From Vagococcus jeotgali (GTDB lineage: Bacteria; Bacillota; Bacilli; Lactobacillales; Vagococcaceae), in contig NZ_CP142146.1 of assembly GCF_035918315.1 (NCBI RefSeq), forward strand, positions 1,612,001-1,676,000: DNA of 64,000 nucleotides, read 5' to 3'. Below, one piece after another: positions 52,296-61,983 of this stretch; within the stretch, counting starts at the first letter, position 1, and every line of letters begins with the position of its first letter. Made by a program: the position numbers and the translations under genes. Below the pieces are notes generated by a model. The model was given only the letters and a program-made list of their open reading frames with translations. It did no database searches and was not told the origin of the DNA.

Positions 52296-53447
52296 TTATG
52301 AATGTATTTTTGAAAATTTTTGATATAGCTGATTGAAAATAATTAAGAACTGCTCAACTTCTGCCATAGTGTTCTTATCACTTAGACTCACTCTAACGGC
52401 AGTTTCAGCTAGTTTGGGAGCAACTCCCATTGCTTTTAGTGTACTATGTGAACTCTTTTGTTTACTTGAACAAGCACTTGTTGTTGAGAGGTAAATGTCT
52501 TTTTCCTCAAAAGCATGAACAAGTACTTCACCACGTAAATTTTTGATTCCAAATGTCAAAATATGAGGGGCAGATATATTTTTATTTAAAGAAGAAAAAA
52601 TAGTCACATTTTCAAATTGAGATAAACCCTCTGCTAAGGCCTCTCTTAATTTTTGAATTTTATTATTTTTAAAATCAGCATCCTCATTAGCCAGACGAAG
52701 AGCTTTAGCACTAGCTACAATTCCTGGTAAGTTTTCTGTCCCGCTACGTTTGTTTTTTTCTTGCCCACCGCCATTTAATAAGGCCGCCAGCTTATTTCCT
52801 TTTTTCCAATAAATAAACCCAACACCTCTTGGACCTTGAAATTTATGAGCCGAAAATGTTGCAAAATCAACGCGAGTTGTCAACCATTCACTAACATCAA
52901 CCTTTGTGATAGATTGTACAGCATCCACATGATAATGAATACTAGGATAATCTTCAAGAAGTTCACTGATGGCTTTAACCGGCTCTTTGATACCAACTTC
53001 ACTATTAACGACTACAGTTGATACTAAAATCGTATCATCTCTAATAAGTAACTTTAAGGACTCTACATCAATCAAGCCTTCACTTGTAACTGGTGCTACA
53101 GATATATCAAAACCTAAGCTTTCTAATTGTTTAGCTGTTTCACTAACAGAAGGATGTTCTACGCTTGAGATGATCATATGTTTACCAAACATTCTTTTTT
53201 CAATCGCTGTCCCTTTTAAAATCCAATTGTTACCTTCCGTCCCACCACTTGTAAAATAAATTTCGTCTGAAGAAACAGCTAGAGTGTCTGAAATCTGTTT
53301 TCTAGCTTTTTCAAGTAACGTACTACCTTGTTGTCCAAGTCTGTGTAAACTAGATGGATTACCTATAAATCGTTGACTCATTTTTACATACGTATCCAAT
53401 GCCTGTGGGCTAATCGGAGTTGTTGCACTATTATCAAAATATATCAT
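52296..53447 (-). CDS. Cysteine desulfurase (NifS/NifZ type), sulfur donor for ThiI
   Basis: 383 residues. PLP-binding Lys202 in 'TFSAHKFQGPRG', cofactor His in 'SSVEHPSV' and catalytic Cys326 in 'STTSACSSK', with the extended loop of group II-like NifS enzymes absent. It moves sulfur from cysteine to a persulfide. First gene of the operon with thiI. An old ISL3 remnant lies directly upstream of its promoter region. Confidence 0.93.
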   Translation of the reverse strand: MIYFDNSATTPISPQALDTYVKMSQRFIGNPSSLHRLGQQGSTLLEKARKQISDTLAVSSDEIYFTSGGTEGNNWILKGTAIEKRMFGKHMIISSVEHPSVSETAKQLESLGFDISVAPVTSEGLIDVESLKLLIRDDTILVSTVVVNSEVGIKEPVKAISELLEDYPSIHYHVDAVQSITKVDVSEWLTTRVDFATFSAHKFQGPRGVGFIYWKKGNKLAALLNGGGQEKNKRSGTENLPGIVASAKALRLANEDADFKNNKIQKLREALAEGLSQFENVTIFSSLNKNISAPHILTFGIKNLRGEVLVHAFEEKDIYLSTTSACSSKQKSSHSTLKAMGVAPKLAETAVRVSLSDKNTMAEVEQFLIIFNQLYQKFSKIHS

Positions 53448-53542
53448 ATCGTCACTCTTTTCTAAAAATTCACTATTTATTATAACGTGCTAGGCAGTAA
53501 TCAGCAACTTGTTTCAAAAAAGAGAGTAGGTACAGTTTTATT

Positions 53543-55079
53543 GGCTCTATAATTTATAGGACTGATGAATCATTTTTGATTCATCAGCCCTATTTTAGTT
53601 TATTTAAGTAGAAAAACATGTCGTCTATCTAGTAAAATTAAAGTACCAACCAAAATCTTAAATAGAAAGGACGACATGTCATGACTAATCATATCAAAAA
53701 ATGTTGCGAATTAAAGATGAAGATTTAAATTTAACTTGTGTTGAAGAAGGAAAATACAAAGGTGTGAACACATTAATTATCACTGATACCTACTCACCTA
53801 AGCTTACGACCTGTAAGTATTGTCAGTCTCATGCGAACGATGCAGATGAAAAGAAAACCATTGTAAAAAATGGGAAAAAAGAAGTGACAATTCGTTTGGA
53901 ATCATATCAAAACATTCCAACTATTTTAAAGCTAAAAAAAACAACGATATTTTTGTAAAAACTGCCACCAACATTGGACAACTCAATGTTCTATCGTTGA
54001 AGAAAATTGCTTCATTAGCCGATTCATGACTTTCAAAATATTGGAATTATTAACCTAAAAAATATCCATGACTGTTATCGCTAAAATATGTCATGTGTCA
54101 CTTACGACTGTTATAAGAGTTCTTAAGTCCGTTGAGAAATATTTACCTGAAACACTTAAGCCGCGCTCTTTTCCAAAAGTTCTAATGGTTGATGAATTCA
54201 GATCTCATGCCACCTATGAAGATAAAATGAGTTTTATTTGTGCCAATGGTGAAACCGGTGAACTGGTTGATGTTCCTCCTAGTCGTAGACTTGATAAACT
54301 AATGAATTACTTCAATCGTTCTCCCAAGGAGAAACGAGAATAGGTAAAATTTCTAGTGACAGATATGAATGCGGCTTATTTTCAGTTAACTAAAAAAATC
54401 TTTCCTTGTGCAGCTTTAATCATTGATAGGTTTCATATCGTTAAACACTTAAACCAAGCTTTTAATGACTTTAGAGTCAGGGAAATGAAAGAATTAGTAA
54501 AGAATTATCAGCGTTCTGAAGCCAATAAGCTAAAAGTAAATTGGAAATACCTATTAAAGAATCAAATGACTGTTTCTAGTTCAGAATATAAAAATTGGAG
54601 AAGCTTTCCTTCACCTAAGTTTCCTCCTCTAACAGAATCAATGATGATTGATCGTTTTTTATCATTTTCTACAGACTTAAAAGAAGCCTATGGCGTGTTT
54701 CAATTATTAACCTATCACTTTAGAAATAAAGATTCAGACTCATTTTTTGATTTATTAAAGAACTTACCGACTACCTTAGATCTACTATTTAAACAGAAGA
54801 TTGAAAATCTGATTAATTATGAAGAAGGGATTCGTAATGCTTAACGTATAAGTATTCTAACGGAAAAATAGAAGCTAAAAATACTCATATTAAGACATTA
54901 AAAAGAGTATCTTATGACTTCAAATCTTTTAGTAATATGAGGATAAGAATTTTTATGATAAACGGCCTTGTCACAATCTTGTCACAATTGAATAACTAAA
55001 AAAGATGATGAATTTGAGAAAATTCTCAAATCCATCATCTTCAATATTTGTCTCATCAGTCCGATTTGACAAAGAGCTC
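53543..55079 (+). mobile_element. Degenerate ISL3-family element (copy c)
   Basis: About 1537 bp. Ends GGCTCTATAATT and AGCTCTTTGTCA share an inner GGACTGATGA block. No matching direct repeat flanks it (GTTTTATT on the left, CAAAAAAA on the right). Its right end touches the foot of a terminator hairpin. It contains a decayed transposase gene and its own hairpin at about 55002-55043. Confidence 0.85.
53681..54999 (+). pseudogene. ISL3-family transposase, multiply disrupted
   Basis: A recognisable ISL3 transposase with at least four lesions: a frameshift in the A-run near 53695, another near 53950 ('TIFL' stop), an in-frame TAG at 54342, and a frameshift near 54845. Preserved blocks include 'LMVDEFRSHATYEDKMSFICA', 'TDMNAAYFQLTKKIF' with 'IDRFHIVKHLNQAF', and 'KYSNGKIEAKNTH'. 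Zinc-binding Cys residues remain in the first fragment. Clearly inactive and older than the other two ISL3 copies. Confidence 0.92.
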
Positions 55080-55081
55080 AA

Positions 55082-55117
55082 AAAAATAGTAAACCTAAAA
55101 AGGCTTACTATTTTTTA
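55082..55117 (-). terminator. Terminator of ezrA
   Basis: 12-bp arms AAAAAATAGTAA and TTACTATTTTTT with an imperfect top. T-run on the minus strand, 29 bp after the ezrA stop. The ISL3 copy c ends 2 bp from its foot. Confidence 0.75.
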
Positions 55118-55145
55118 AATCATCAATCACTTTCTTTTATAAAGC

Positions 55146-56870
55146 TTAATTGATTTCTTCTTTATTATTAAAATAATATTTTCTAATACGTTCAGATGCA
55201 CCTGGTTCAATTTTATTAATAGCACCAGAGATAACATCTAGAGCATCTTGGTATTGATGCTCTCTTGAGAATAAACTCAAGCTACGATCAATAGCTTGCT
55301 TAATTTCTGGATGAGAAAAACGGAAGCGGTTTGCATATTGAATCATTTGTTCAGTTAAAGCAGCACTATCAATTAAGTCATCCGTTTTTTCACGTAATGT
55401 CTTAATATCTTCCTCACAAAGTGATTCCAGGCGTGCAATATGATTCATATCTATTCTTATTTTATTAAGCTCTTGGCTTAGTTCTTCAATTCTCTCACCA
55501 GTTACAAAGAAAAATTCTAAATAACTGCTTGGTATTCCAGGTAAGCGTTGCTTTTCAACATAACGTTTTAACATACGCAATTCTAATTCATAGTCATCAA
55601 CTTTCTTAATAGCTTCACGCTCTCTTGGAGCAAAGTCCTTAACAGCATGACCTATCTCGATTTGCCCTTGTTCGATATCTTTCAACCGGGCTAGACTCTC
55701 GCGGTAAAAGGCAGCTATTTGTGAATAAATAGCAGCTTTATTAGTGATTTTCTCTTCTGTTTCCTTAAAATCTTTTTCCATCTCTTCAATTTGAGCTTGG
55801 AAGCCTCGAACACGACCTAATTCATTGTTATTTAAAATATAACTTTGAGACACATGATCCAATTCAATCATTAATAAATGATTGTTTTTATTAACATGCT
55901 CTAAGAAGCTCACTAACCTTACTTTTTGCTCGTTTACATAAGTTCTAGATGAAATTTCTTTTTCCATAATGTCATATAAATGATCAATCTCTTTTGAAAT
56001 TTCAACATTTAATTTAGCAACATTTTCAACTTCTAACTTCTCTAAGTTTTTAAGAGTTGATTGAACTTTTTCTTCTAGCTTTTCAACATTAGTTTCAACG
56101 ATGTCACTCTCAAAAACATAGTGGTCTTTTTTAAGTGACTCGTAACCTTCTTTAATTTCCTTTAATTGTTTAGGGAATACATTGTGTAATGTATCAAACA
56201 ACGGAGGGATTTCAACAATCGTTTTTTGGATTTCATATGTTTTCTTCTCAGCATTTTCCAGTACGCTACGAGCTTCCATCGGGTCACCCGCCGTATTTAA
56301 TGCAACAAATTGTGTAAATTCACGCTCGATATTTTGAATTTGTTTTTCAAGTTCTCCGTAAGCACTTCCGTATTTTTCAGGTGTTGCAGTTACAGATTTT
56401 TCAATGATTTCAAAAGAATCTAAGGCTTTTTGAACAGCTTCAGAGTTACGTTCTTCACTCTCTCTTAAATCTTTTAGTCCTTGGCGAATCTCTTGAACTT
56501 CTTTTTCCATCTCAGTTAACGTCACATTGGCATTTTCCAATGCTTCTTTAACTTTCATAAAACGGAAGGTTTCATTTAAACTTTCAATTTCAAAAATAAG
56601 GCTTTCTAACTCGGCAAAAGATATAGTAGATATGTCAATCCACTTTTGGTTCCATTCTCTGAAAGTATTTTGGCTTTGCCCTACTAAATGCATCTTTTTA
56701 ACGTCATCTACCTCTTCTAAAACAGGTAAATCAAACAATGCAGTCTTGCGTTTTTCAAGCTCCTCCAGTTGTTCTTGATTTTTACGACGCATGAAATATG
56801 CCACTAAGTAAGCGGCTATTACAATGATAATAATTATCAGTAATATCCATAGCCAGGCTGTTGTATTCAT
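55146..56870 (-). CDS. ezrA: Septation ring formation regulator EzrA
   Basis: 574 residues, family length. An N-terminal membrane helix (about residues 6-26) with short external end, then long spectrin-like coiled-coil repeats through the rest of the protein. It binds FtsZ at the membrane and limits or positions Z-ring assembly. Monocistronic as far as I can see. The 313 bp between its start and metQ (56871-57183) contain only an AT-rich stretch and the metQ terminator. Confidence 0.95.
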   Translation of the reverse strand: MNTTAWLWILLIIIIIVIAAYLVAYFMRRKNQEQLEELEKRKTALFDLPVLEEVDDVKKMHLVGQSQNTFREWNQKWIDISTISFAELESLIFEIESLNETFRFMKVKEALENANVTLTEMEKEVQEIRQGLKDLRESEERNSEAVQKALDSFEIIEKSVTATPEKYGSAYGELEKQIQNIEREFTQFVALNTAGDPMEARSVLENAEKKTYEIQKTIVEIPPLFDTLHNVFPKQLKEIKEGYESLKKDHYVFESDIVETNVEKLEEKVQSTLKNLEKLEVENVAKLNVEISKEIDHLYDIMEKEISSRTYVNEQKVRLVSFLEHVNKNNHLLMIELDHVSQSYILNNNELGRVRGFQAQIEEMEKDFKETEEKITNKAAIYSQIAAFYRESLARLKDIEQGQIEIGHAVKDFAPREREAIKKVDDYELELRMLKRYVEKQRLPGIPSSYLEFFFVTGERIEELSQELNKIRIDMNHIARLESLCEEDIKTLREKTDDLIDSAALTEQMIQYANRFRFSHPEIKQAIDRSLSLFSREHQYQDALDVISGAINKIEPGASERIRKYYFNNKEEIN

Positions 56871-57127
56871 TAAATTTCCTCCATATAATGTTTGTGACCA
56901 CTACCCTTTCACTCACCAGAAAAAAAGATTTTAATATCTCTCTCATGGAGATTTATGAAAATCTATTAACACGCTATTGATCTGTATATTAGAAAATTTA
57001 CATCTATGAAGTATTATAGCACACTCACAAAGTTGTATCACTAATTTATTCTGTAAAATCAGATTTTTTCATGACCTTATCACTTATTTTCAATTTTTTT
57101 AATATTTTAATTTGTATTAAATATAAA

Positions 57128-57172
57128 AACACTAACTATAATTAGTCTTTACAAATAACCATAGCTAGTGTT
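57128..57172 (-). terminator. Terminator of the metNIQ-type operon
   Basis: 12-bp arms AACACTAACTAT / ATAGCTAGTGTT with one G-U pair and a 21-nt loop, followed by T-rich sequence on the minus strand. Confidence 0.65.
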
Positions 57173-57183
57173 GATATTTAAAT

Positions 57184-58023
57184 TTAAAATGATGGCACAG
57201 CAGTATTACCATGCTCTTTTTCAAGATAGTCTTTAACTTCTTGACTAGTCATAGCTTTTTTTAAAGCTTGAATTTTTTCAGAGTTCTCATTATCTTGTCT
57301 AGCAACTAAACTAATAGCAAAACGAGTATCAATTTTATTTTCTAAAAACAAAGCATCATCTGGTGTCAAGCCAACTTTAGCAATATAAGCTGGGTAATTA
57401 TAAACTAAGGCTACCTTTTTTTCATTATACGCCTCTGCTAAGTTCAATAGGTCAACTTGGAGAAATTCAATATTTTTTGGATTTTCTTTAATATCTTTAA
57501 TGGTACCATTAAATCCAACCCCATCATTTAACGTGATCAGTCCTTGCTCATCTAACATAGCTAAAGCACGACCTTCATTTGACACATCATTTGGAATAGC
57601 TACTGTCATGCCATCAGGTAACTCTTCAATGGTTTTATAATCTTTTGAATAATAGCCTACTTTAGCATCATAAACCGGCTGAATAGCCACTAAATCAGCA
57701 CCTTTTTCTTCATTAAATTTTTCCATATAAGGTTTATGTTGTGCAAAATTAGCATCAACTTCTTTACTTTTTAACATTTCATTATATTGGATATTATCAT
57801 TTACTGATACAATTTCAATATCCCAGCCATCTTTTTTTGCAGCATCTTTAGCTGCTAACACAACATCTGTCATAGGTGGTGCTTGAGTAGCCACTTTAAT
57901 AACTTTATCCTCTTTAGTATGACTAGCAGTTGCTTCTTTGTTTGCTGCTTCATTATTTGAGCAAGCTGCTAAGCTTACGACTAAACCTATTAAAGCTAAA
58001 CATTTCAAACCTTTCTTCATCAT
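57184..58023 (-). CDS. MetQ/NlpA family substrate-binding lipoprotein
   Basis: 279 residues. Lipoprotein signal with lipobox 'SLAAC' and lipidation Cys near residue 21, followed by a NlpA-family binding domain ('TQAPPMTDVVLAAKDAA', 'NFAQHKPYMEKFNEEKGADL', 'VALVYNYPAYIAKVGL'). It captures methionine or a related amino acid at the outer membrane face and hands it to the permease. Its start overlaps the permease gene end by 4 bp. Confidence 0.92.
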   Translation of the reverse strand: MMKKGLKCLALIGLVVSLAACSNNEAANKEATASHTKEDKVIKVATQAPPMTDVVLAAKDAAKKDGWDIEIVSVNDNIQYNEMLKSKEVDANFAQHKPYMEKFNEEKGADLVAIQPVYDAKVGYYSKDYKTIEELPDGMTVAIPNDVSNEGRALAMLDEQGLITLNDGVGFNGTIKDIKENPKNIEFLQVDLLNLAEAYNEKKVALVYNYPAYIAKVGLTPDDALFLENKIDTRFAISLVARQDNENSEKIQALKKAMTSQEVKDYLEKEHGNTAVPSF

Positions 58024-58706
58024 CTATCCATCCTTTTATCTATTTTTTTTGCTATAAATGATCCTATAAACTGGATCAAACCAACGATTAAAATCATAAT
58101 CGTAACAGCTGTATACATCACTGCTGTTTCATAACGCTGATACCCATATCGAATCGCAAAATCACCAATTCCTCCTCCACCAACTACTCCCATAACTGTC
58201 GAGTAGGAGACAAGGCTTATTAACATTGACGTTAAACTTAGAACTAATCCACTTCTAGCTTCTAACCATAAAAAGTGATAAACAAACTGCCAAGAACTCA
58301 CACCTAAACAATCTGCTAACTCTAACACACCTACTGGTATATCTAGTAAAACTTGCTCTACTAACCTAGCATATATGGCAATAGATACAACGCTTAGGGA
58401 GACAGAAGCAGCAATAGGACCAAATCCAGTCCCAACTAACCACCTTGTCATAGGGATTAAAGCTACCACTAATAACAAAAAAGGAAATGAGCGGATAACA
58501 TTAACATAACTATTTAGGATAATGTAACTGACAGATAATGATTTTTTTTGATTCATCTGGCTTAAAAAAAGCTGTGTCCCAATTAAAAGTCCAAGCCCCC
58601 CACCAATCCCCATAGCGATGGATACCATCAGAAGTGTTTGCTTTAAAGACATCACTAGTTCAGGAAAATAATAACTAATACTCTCATAATGACTCATGTT
58701 ACTCAT
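58020..58706 (-). CDS. MetI family ABC transporter permease
   Basis: 228 residues with five or so membrane spans and the binding-protein-dependent permease loop ('ELADCLGVSSWQFVYHFLWLEA'). It forms the channel of the importer with the ATPase encoded just upstream; the two genes overlap by 4 bp. Substrate is inferred from the MetQ family partner. Confidence 0.9.
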   Translation of the reverse strand: MSNMSHYESISYYFPELVMSLKQTLLMVSIAMGIGGGLGLLIGTQLFLSQMNQKKSLSVSYIILNSYVNVIRSFPFLLLVVALIPMTRWLVGTGFGPIAASVSLSVVSIAIYARLVEQVLLDIPVGVLELADCLGVSSWQFVYHFLWLEARSGLVLSLTSMLISLVSYSTVMGVVGGGGIGDFAIRYGYQRYETAVMYTAVTIMILIVGLIQFIGSFIAKKIDKRMDR

Positions 58707-59422
58707 GTTTCTAATCTCCTAATGGCTTTTTCTTTATACGTCTCAGTTAGTGTATCTAGACTTGACTGGTTTACTTGAATATCAGCTACCAGATTCCCCT
58801 TATCTAACACTAAACATCTCTCACATAAATATTTCACACTATCTAACTCATGACTGATAAAACAAATAGTTGGTTGATAATCTTGATGAACTTCTTTTAT
58901 TAGTTCTAAAATTAAATGAGTTGTGTGATCATCCAAAGCACTTGTCGCCTCGTCTAGTAGTATTAACTTAGGTTTGTTTACTAAAGCCCTAGCAACTGCC
59001 ACACGTTGTTTTTGACCACCACTCAATTGGGATGGGTATTTTTCTTGATACTCTAGTAGACCTACTTTATCTAACCATCTACAAGCCTTTGTTTTATCCT
59101 TATCTCCTAATAATTTAAGAGGTAAGAAAATATTTTCTAAAACAGTTAAATTATTTAATAAGTGATAATCTTGAAAAATCATGCCAATGTCATGTTTTAC
59201 TTTTCTTATTTGATTTTTTGGTAATGTCGAGACCTCTTTATCTGCCATTATGATGTTGCCCTGATCAGGAACTTCAGTTAGATTGAGTAACTTAAGTAAC
59301 GTTGATTTACCAGAACCACTTTGTCCAACAATACCCACTAGTTGTCCAGAGGGGATTTCAACTGAGATATCATTTAATAAAAATGATTCATAATACTTAC
59401 TGACATGTTCTAGTTTTATCAT
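58703..59422 (-). CDS. MetN-like ABC transporter ATPase without the C-terminal regulatory domain
   Basis: 239 residues. Walker A 'GQSGSGKST' (33-41), signature 'LSGGQKQRVAVARAL', Walker B 'LILLDEATSALD' and switch His 'CFISHE'. Classical MetN has about 340 residues, with a C-terminal NIL/ACT-type domain that mediates methionine trans-inhibition; that domain is absent here, so the importer may lack this feedback. It is the first gene of the operon with its own promoter. Confidence 0.88.
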   Translation of the reverse strand: MIKLEHVSKYYESFLLNDISVEIPSGQLVGIVGQSGSGKSTLLKLLNLTEVPDQGNIIMADKEVSTLPKNQIRKVKHDIGMIFQDYHLLNNLTVLENIFLPLKLLGDKDKTKACRWLDKVGLLEYQEKYPSQLSGGQKQRVAVARALVNKPKLILLDEATSALDDHTTHLILELIKEVHQDYQPTICFISHELDSVKYLCERCLVLDKGNLVADIQVNQSSLDTLTETYKEKAIRRLET

Positions 59423-59491
59423 GATTATCCCCTATTTTGATTGTTTTTTTTCACATATGTGTTATTTTTTTATTTATTGTCGACAGGCATA

Positions 59492-59520
59492 ATAGTAGCC
59501 CCTAGCTACCTAAATAGCAA
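59492..59520 (-). promoter_or_regulatory. Promoter of the metNIQ-type operon with an operator in the spacer
   Basis: Minus strand TTGCTA (59520-59515), exactly 17 bp, TACTAT (59497-59492). The perfect inverted repeat GTAGC-TAGGG-GCTAC occupies the spacer, a classic repressor position. No S-box or other methionine riboswitch fold is visible in the 70-nt leader. Confidence 0.6.
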
Positions 59521-59529
59521 TGCAATCAA

Positions 59530-59571
59530 AAAAAGTAAGAGAAACAGTCACAACTGATTCCCTTACTTTTT
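59530..59571 (-). terminator. Terminator of the HAD/DUF72 genes
   Basis: Arms AAAAAGTAAG and CTTACTTTTT with further internal pairing (CAGT/ACTG). T-run on the minus strand, 70 bp after the HAD stop codon. Confidence 0.7.
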
Positions 59572-59639
59572 GTGAAAAATCTTTATTTAACAGTATTTAA
59601 CAACTTTTTATCTCTTTGAAATAGAAACAATTTTGTTTT

Positions 59640-60482
59640 TTATTTTATTTTTTGACCAATTAAATGCTGTTTAGCTAACATGTAATAAATACCATCCTCA
59701 TCATTACTACCTGCTACCTCATCTGCTAATACCTTGACTTGCTCAGGAGAGTTCCCCATCGCAATACCTAAACCAACACCTCTTAGCATCTCTACGTCAT
59801 TAAAGTTATCTCCAAAAGCCATGGTTTCAGATAATTCAATACCAAAATACTCAACCATTTTTTCAATGCCTTTTAGTTTAGACCCACCTTTTGGAATAAT
59901 ATCTACAGAAAAAGGATTAGACCTTGTAATCGTACAAGTTGGAAATTCTTTTTCAAGAGTTGCTTGCTCTTCTAGCGGACTTTTCATCACCACTTGATAA
60001 ATAGGTTGATCAAAAATCGGTAAATCTATAAATAAATCAGCACTTGGATATAAATTAGCACCTTTGTCAGCAATTTTAAACATGGTTGATTTTGATACCA
60101 CATGAGTTAAGGCATTTATCCACTTTTTTTGCCCAATTTTCATAGATTCACTACCATAAAACGTTTTTCTTCCACCAAAAATCATCTGTTTGTCTTCTAA
60201 ATCACCATATATAGCCAAATCTTTTACTGTATCAGTTGGAAAAGGATTTTGATAAATTCCTTTATCGTGTGAAAAAACTAATTGACCATTAAATAACACA
60301 TAACCATCTAAATCTAATTCACCAACTAAACTATCAATACTCATTGGTCCTCTACCTGAGGCGATGAAACATTTGATACCATTTTTTCTTAAGTCTTTGA
60401 TTCCCTGAATAGTTAGTGGTGATAATGTCCCTTTACTTGTTAATAACGTCCCATCAATATCAAAAAAAACTGCTTTAATCAT
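59640..60482 (-). CDS. Cof-type HAD-superfamily phosphatase
   Basis: 280 residues. Motif I 'FFDIDGTLLTSKG', motif II 'FIASGRGP', motif III Lys in 'PKGGSKLKGIEKM' and motif IV 'MAFGDNFNDVEML', with a large C2 cap between. The family acts on sugar phosphates, FMN or similar small phosphates. Lies 14 bp behind the DUF72 gene on the same strand. Substrate not deducible. Confidence 0.93.
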   Translation of the reverse strand: MIKAVFFDIDGTLLTSKGTLSPLTIQGIKDLRKNGIKCFIASGRGPMSIDSLVGELDLDGYVLFNGQLVFSHDKGIYQNPFPTDTVKDLAIYGDLEDKQMIFGGRKTFYGSESMKIGQKKWINALTHVVSKSTMFKIADKGANLYPSADLFIDLPIFDQPIYQVVMKSPLEEQATLEKEFPTCTITRSNPFSVDIIPKGGSKLKGIEKMVEYFGIELSETMAFGDNFNDVEMLRGVGLGIAMGNSPEQVKVLADEVAGSNDEDGIYYMLAKQHLIGQKIK

Positions 60483-60496
60483 CCTACTCCCTCTTT

Positions 60497-61324
60497 CTAA
60501 AATAATGTTGTTTGACTCGGATTTAATCCTATATAATCAATATTTAGCATCTCTTTAAATAATAAAGCATTTGGTGCAGCATCTCCTGCTGAATTATTAT
60601 TAAAAATAACAACTTTATTTTTCCCTGGTAAATCAGATACCTCTTGAGCTAACTGGCTTAATTCAGCTGAGTTATAACAATATAAGTTTCTTTTCTTACG
60701 CCAATCTAAATCTTCTGTTGTCCAGTGTGCTTTTTGTCTACCATGTAATCTAACATAAACTAAAGACTCACTAGTCACTTCTTTTAAAAAAGGAACAGAA
60801 TGAATTGGCACTTGGGGCTCATCTACAATAACCAAAGATAAATGATGATCCCTCATAAACTGTAACATCTTGTCTTGAAAGTCTGCTTGATACCAACTAT
60901 CACTTCTAAGTTCAATGGCTAAGGGTAAGCCGAGAAAACGTTGGCGTAACCTTCTTAAATAATCAACATTTTCTTTTGTACAAGTAAAATAACTAGAGAA
61001 TTGACATAAAATAGCTTCTAAACGATTAGTGTCAACTAAGGGTGAGATAAACTCAAAAAAAGCCTGATCCATATCTTCTTCACTTTGATAATAATCTTCC
61101 CAATTAGCATGTTTGGTCATGGCTTTAAATGCTTTAACGATAAATTTAAATTCGCTAGGTGTCTCTTGAACCCATTTTTTGCTCACTGATTTGGGCTTTA
61201 TCCCGTAAAACGATGTATTCATCTCCACCACAGGAAAAACAGATGCGTACTCACCTAGTGTTAATTTATTTTTATTTAGTAATGATCCATGCTCGTTAAA
61301 CGACGTTAATCCTATTTTTATCAC
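60497..61324 (-). CDS. DUF72 family (YecE-like) protein
   Basis: 275 residues with a predicted TIM-barrel fold. 'YASVFPVVEMNTSFYGI' , 'FKFIVKAFKAMTKH', 'LPLAIELRSDSWY', 'VYVRLHGRQ' and 'VIFNNNSAGDAAPNA' are the conserved DUF72 blocks. Function not established. Probably cotranscribed with the Cof-type phosphatase gene that follows. Confidence 0.9.
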   Translation of the reverse strand: MIKIGLTSFNEHGSLLNKNKLTLGEYASVFPVVEMNTSFYGIKPKSVSKKWVQETPSEFKFIVKAFKAMTKHANWEDYYQSEEDMDQAFFEFISPLVDTNRLEAILCQFSSYFTCTKENVDYLRRLRQRFLGLPLAIELRSDSWYQADFQDKMLQFMRDHHLSLVIVDEPQVPIHSVPFLKEVTSESLVYVRLHGRQKAHWTTEDLDWRKKRNLYCYNSAELSQLAQEVSDLPGKNKVVIFNNNSAGDAAPNALLFKEMLNIDYIGLNPSQTTLF

Positions 61325-61398
61325 AATAACCCTCTCTTTTACTTATTACTTTATAATAAAAAAGTGCTAGGTTACTAAATCACCTGACACTTTTTTGA

Positions 61399-61484
61399 TG
61401 CGAAAAAAGGGATTCGAACCCTCACAGAGAATACTCTCCACAAGGCCCTCAACCTTGCGCGTCTGCCAGTTCCGCCATTTTCGC
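61399..61484 (-). tRNA. tRNA-Leu (anticodon GAG)
   Basis: 86 nt with the long variable arm expected for Leu (TGGAGAGTATTCTCTGT). Acceptor GCGAAAA pairs with TTTTCGC, discriminator A. The anticodon stem CAAGG/CCTTG holds the loop TTGAGGG with GAG, reading CUY codons. CCA is not encoded. Confidence 0.95.
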
Positions 61485-61531
61485 TTCTCTAATAAATAGT
61501 TTAACATAAATTGCTCAATCTATCTCGTTTG

Positions 61532-61972
61532 CTACCTGTAAGCTAGTTTACCACCACAACGACACCGATATCTTTCTAAATTCATCCGTTTCTGACGATA
61601 AAAAGTATGATGACAATCTAAGCATTCTATCTGATACTTTTTTTTATCCTTAGTTAAAGGAGGTGTAAAACGCGATCCACCTGTTTTAGCAAGTAATTCT
61701 TTGAACGCTCTATCCTTGTGTTGAAATCCTTTATCTTCTAAATGTAAATGATAGTGACATAATTCATGCTTTATAATACTAATTAGAACTGCTTCATCAT
61801 AAACAGCTAATATTTTAGGATTAAAATCTAACTGGTGAGTAGATAAATGATACCTCCCACCAGTTGTTTTTAATCGCTTATTAAAGGTTGCAAGATGCAA
61901 AAAGGGTTTATGAAAATAATTCAAAGAAATGTTTTCGACTAGATGTTGTAATTCCTCATTTGTCACACTCAC
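61532..61972 (-). CDS. SprT-like zinc metalloprotease family protein
   Basis: 146 residues. Active-site 'HELCHYHLH' (HExxH at 69-73 with a further His) and a C-terminal zinc ribbon with Cys117, Cys120, Cys137 and Cys139. The family includes SprT and Spartan-type proteases; the bacterial cellular role is not known. Lies 11 bp behind tex on the same strand, a frequent neighbour in Lactobacillales. Confidence 0.92.
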   Translation of the reverse strand: MSVTNEELQHLVENISLNYFHKPFLHLATFNKRLKTTGGRYHLSTHQLDFNPKILAVYDEAVLISIIKHELCHYHLHLEDKGFQHKDRAFKELLAKTGGSRFTPPLTKDKKKYQIECLDCHHTFYRQKRMNLERYRCRCGGKLAYR

Positions 61973-61983
61973 ACCCTCCTAAA

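Noticed and set aside
53535-55087. Target-site duplication around the decayed ISL3 copy
   Set aside because: GTTTTATT and CAAAAAAA do not match; the duplication has decayed or was lost by rearrangement.
59423-59571. Possible SAM (S-box or SMK) riboswitch ahead of the metNIQ-type operon
   Set aside because: The conserved S-box or SMK core is not visible; the hairpin present is explained as the terminator of the preceding HAD gene.
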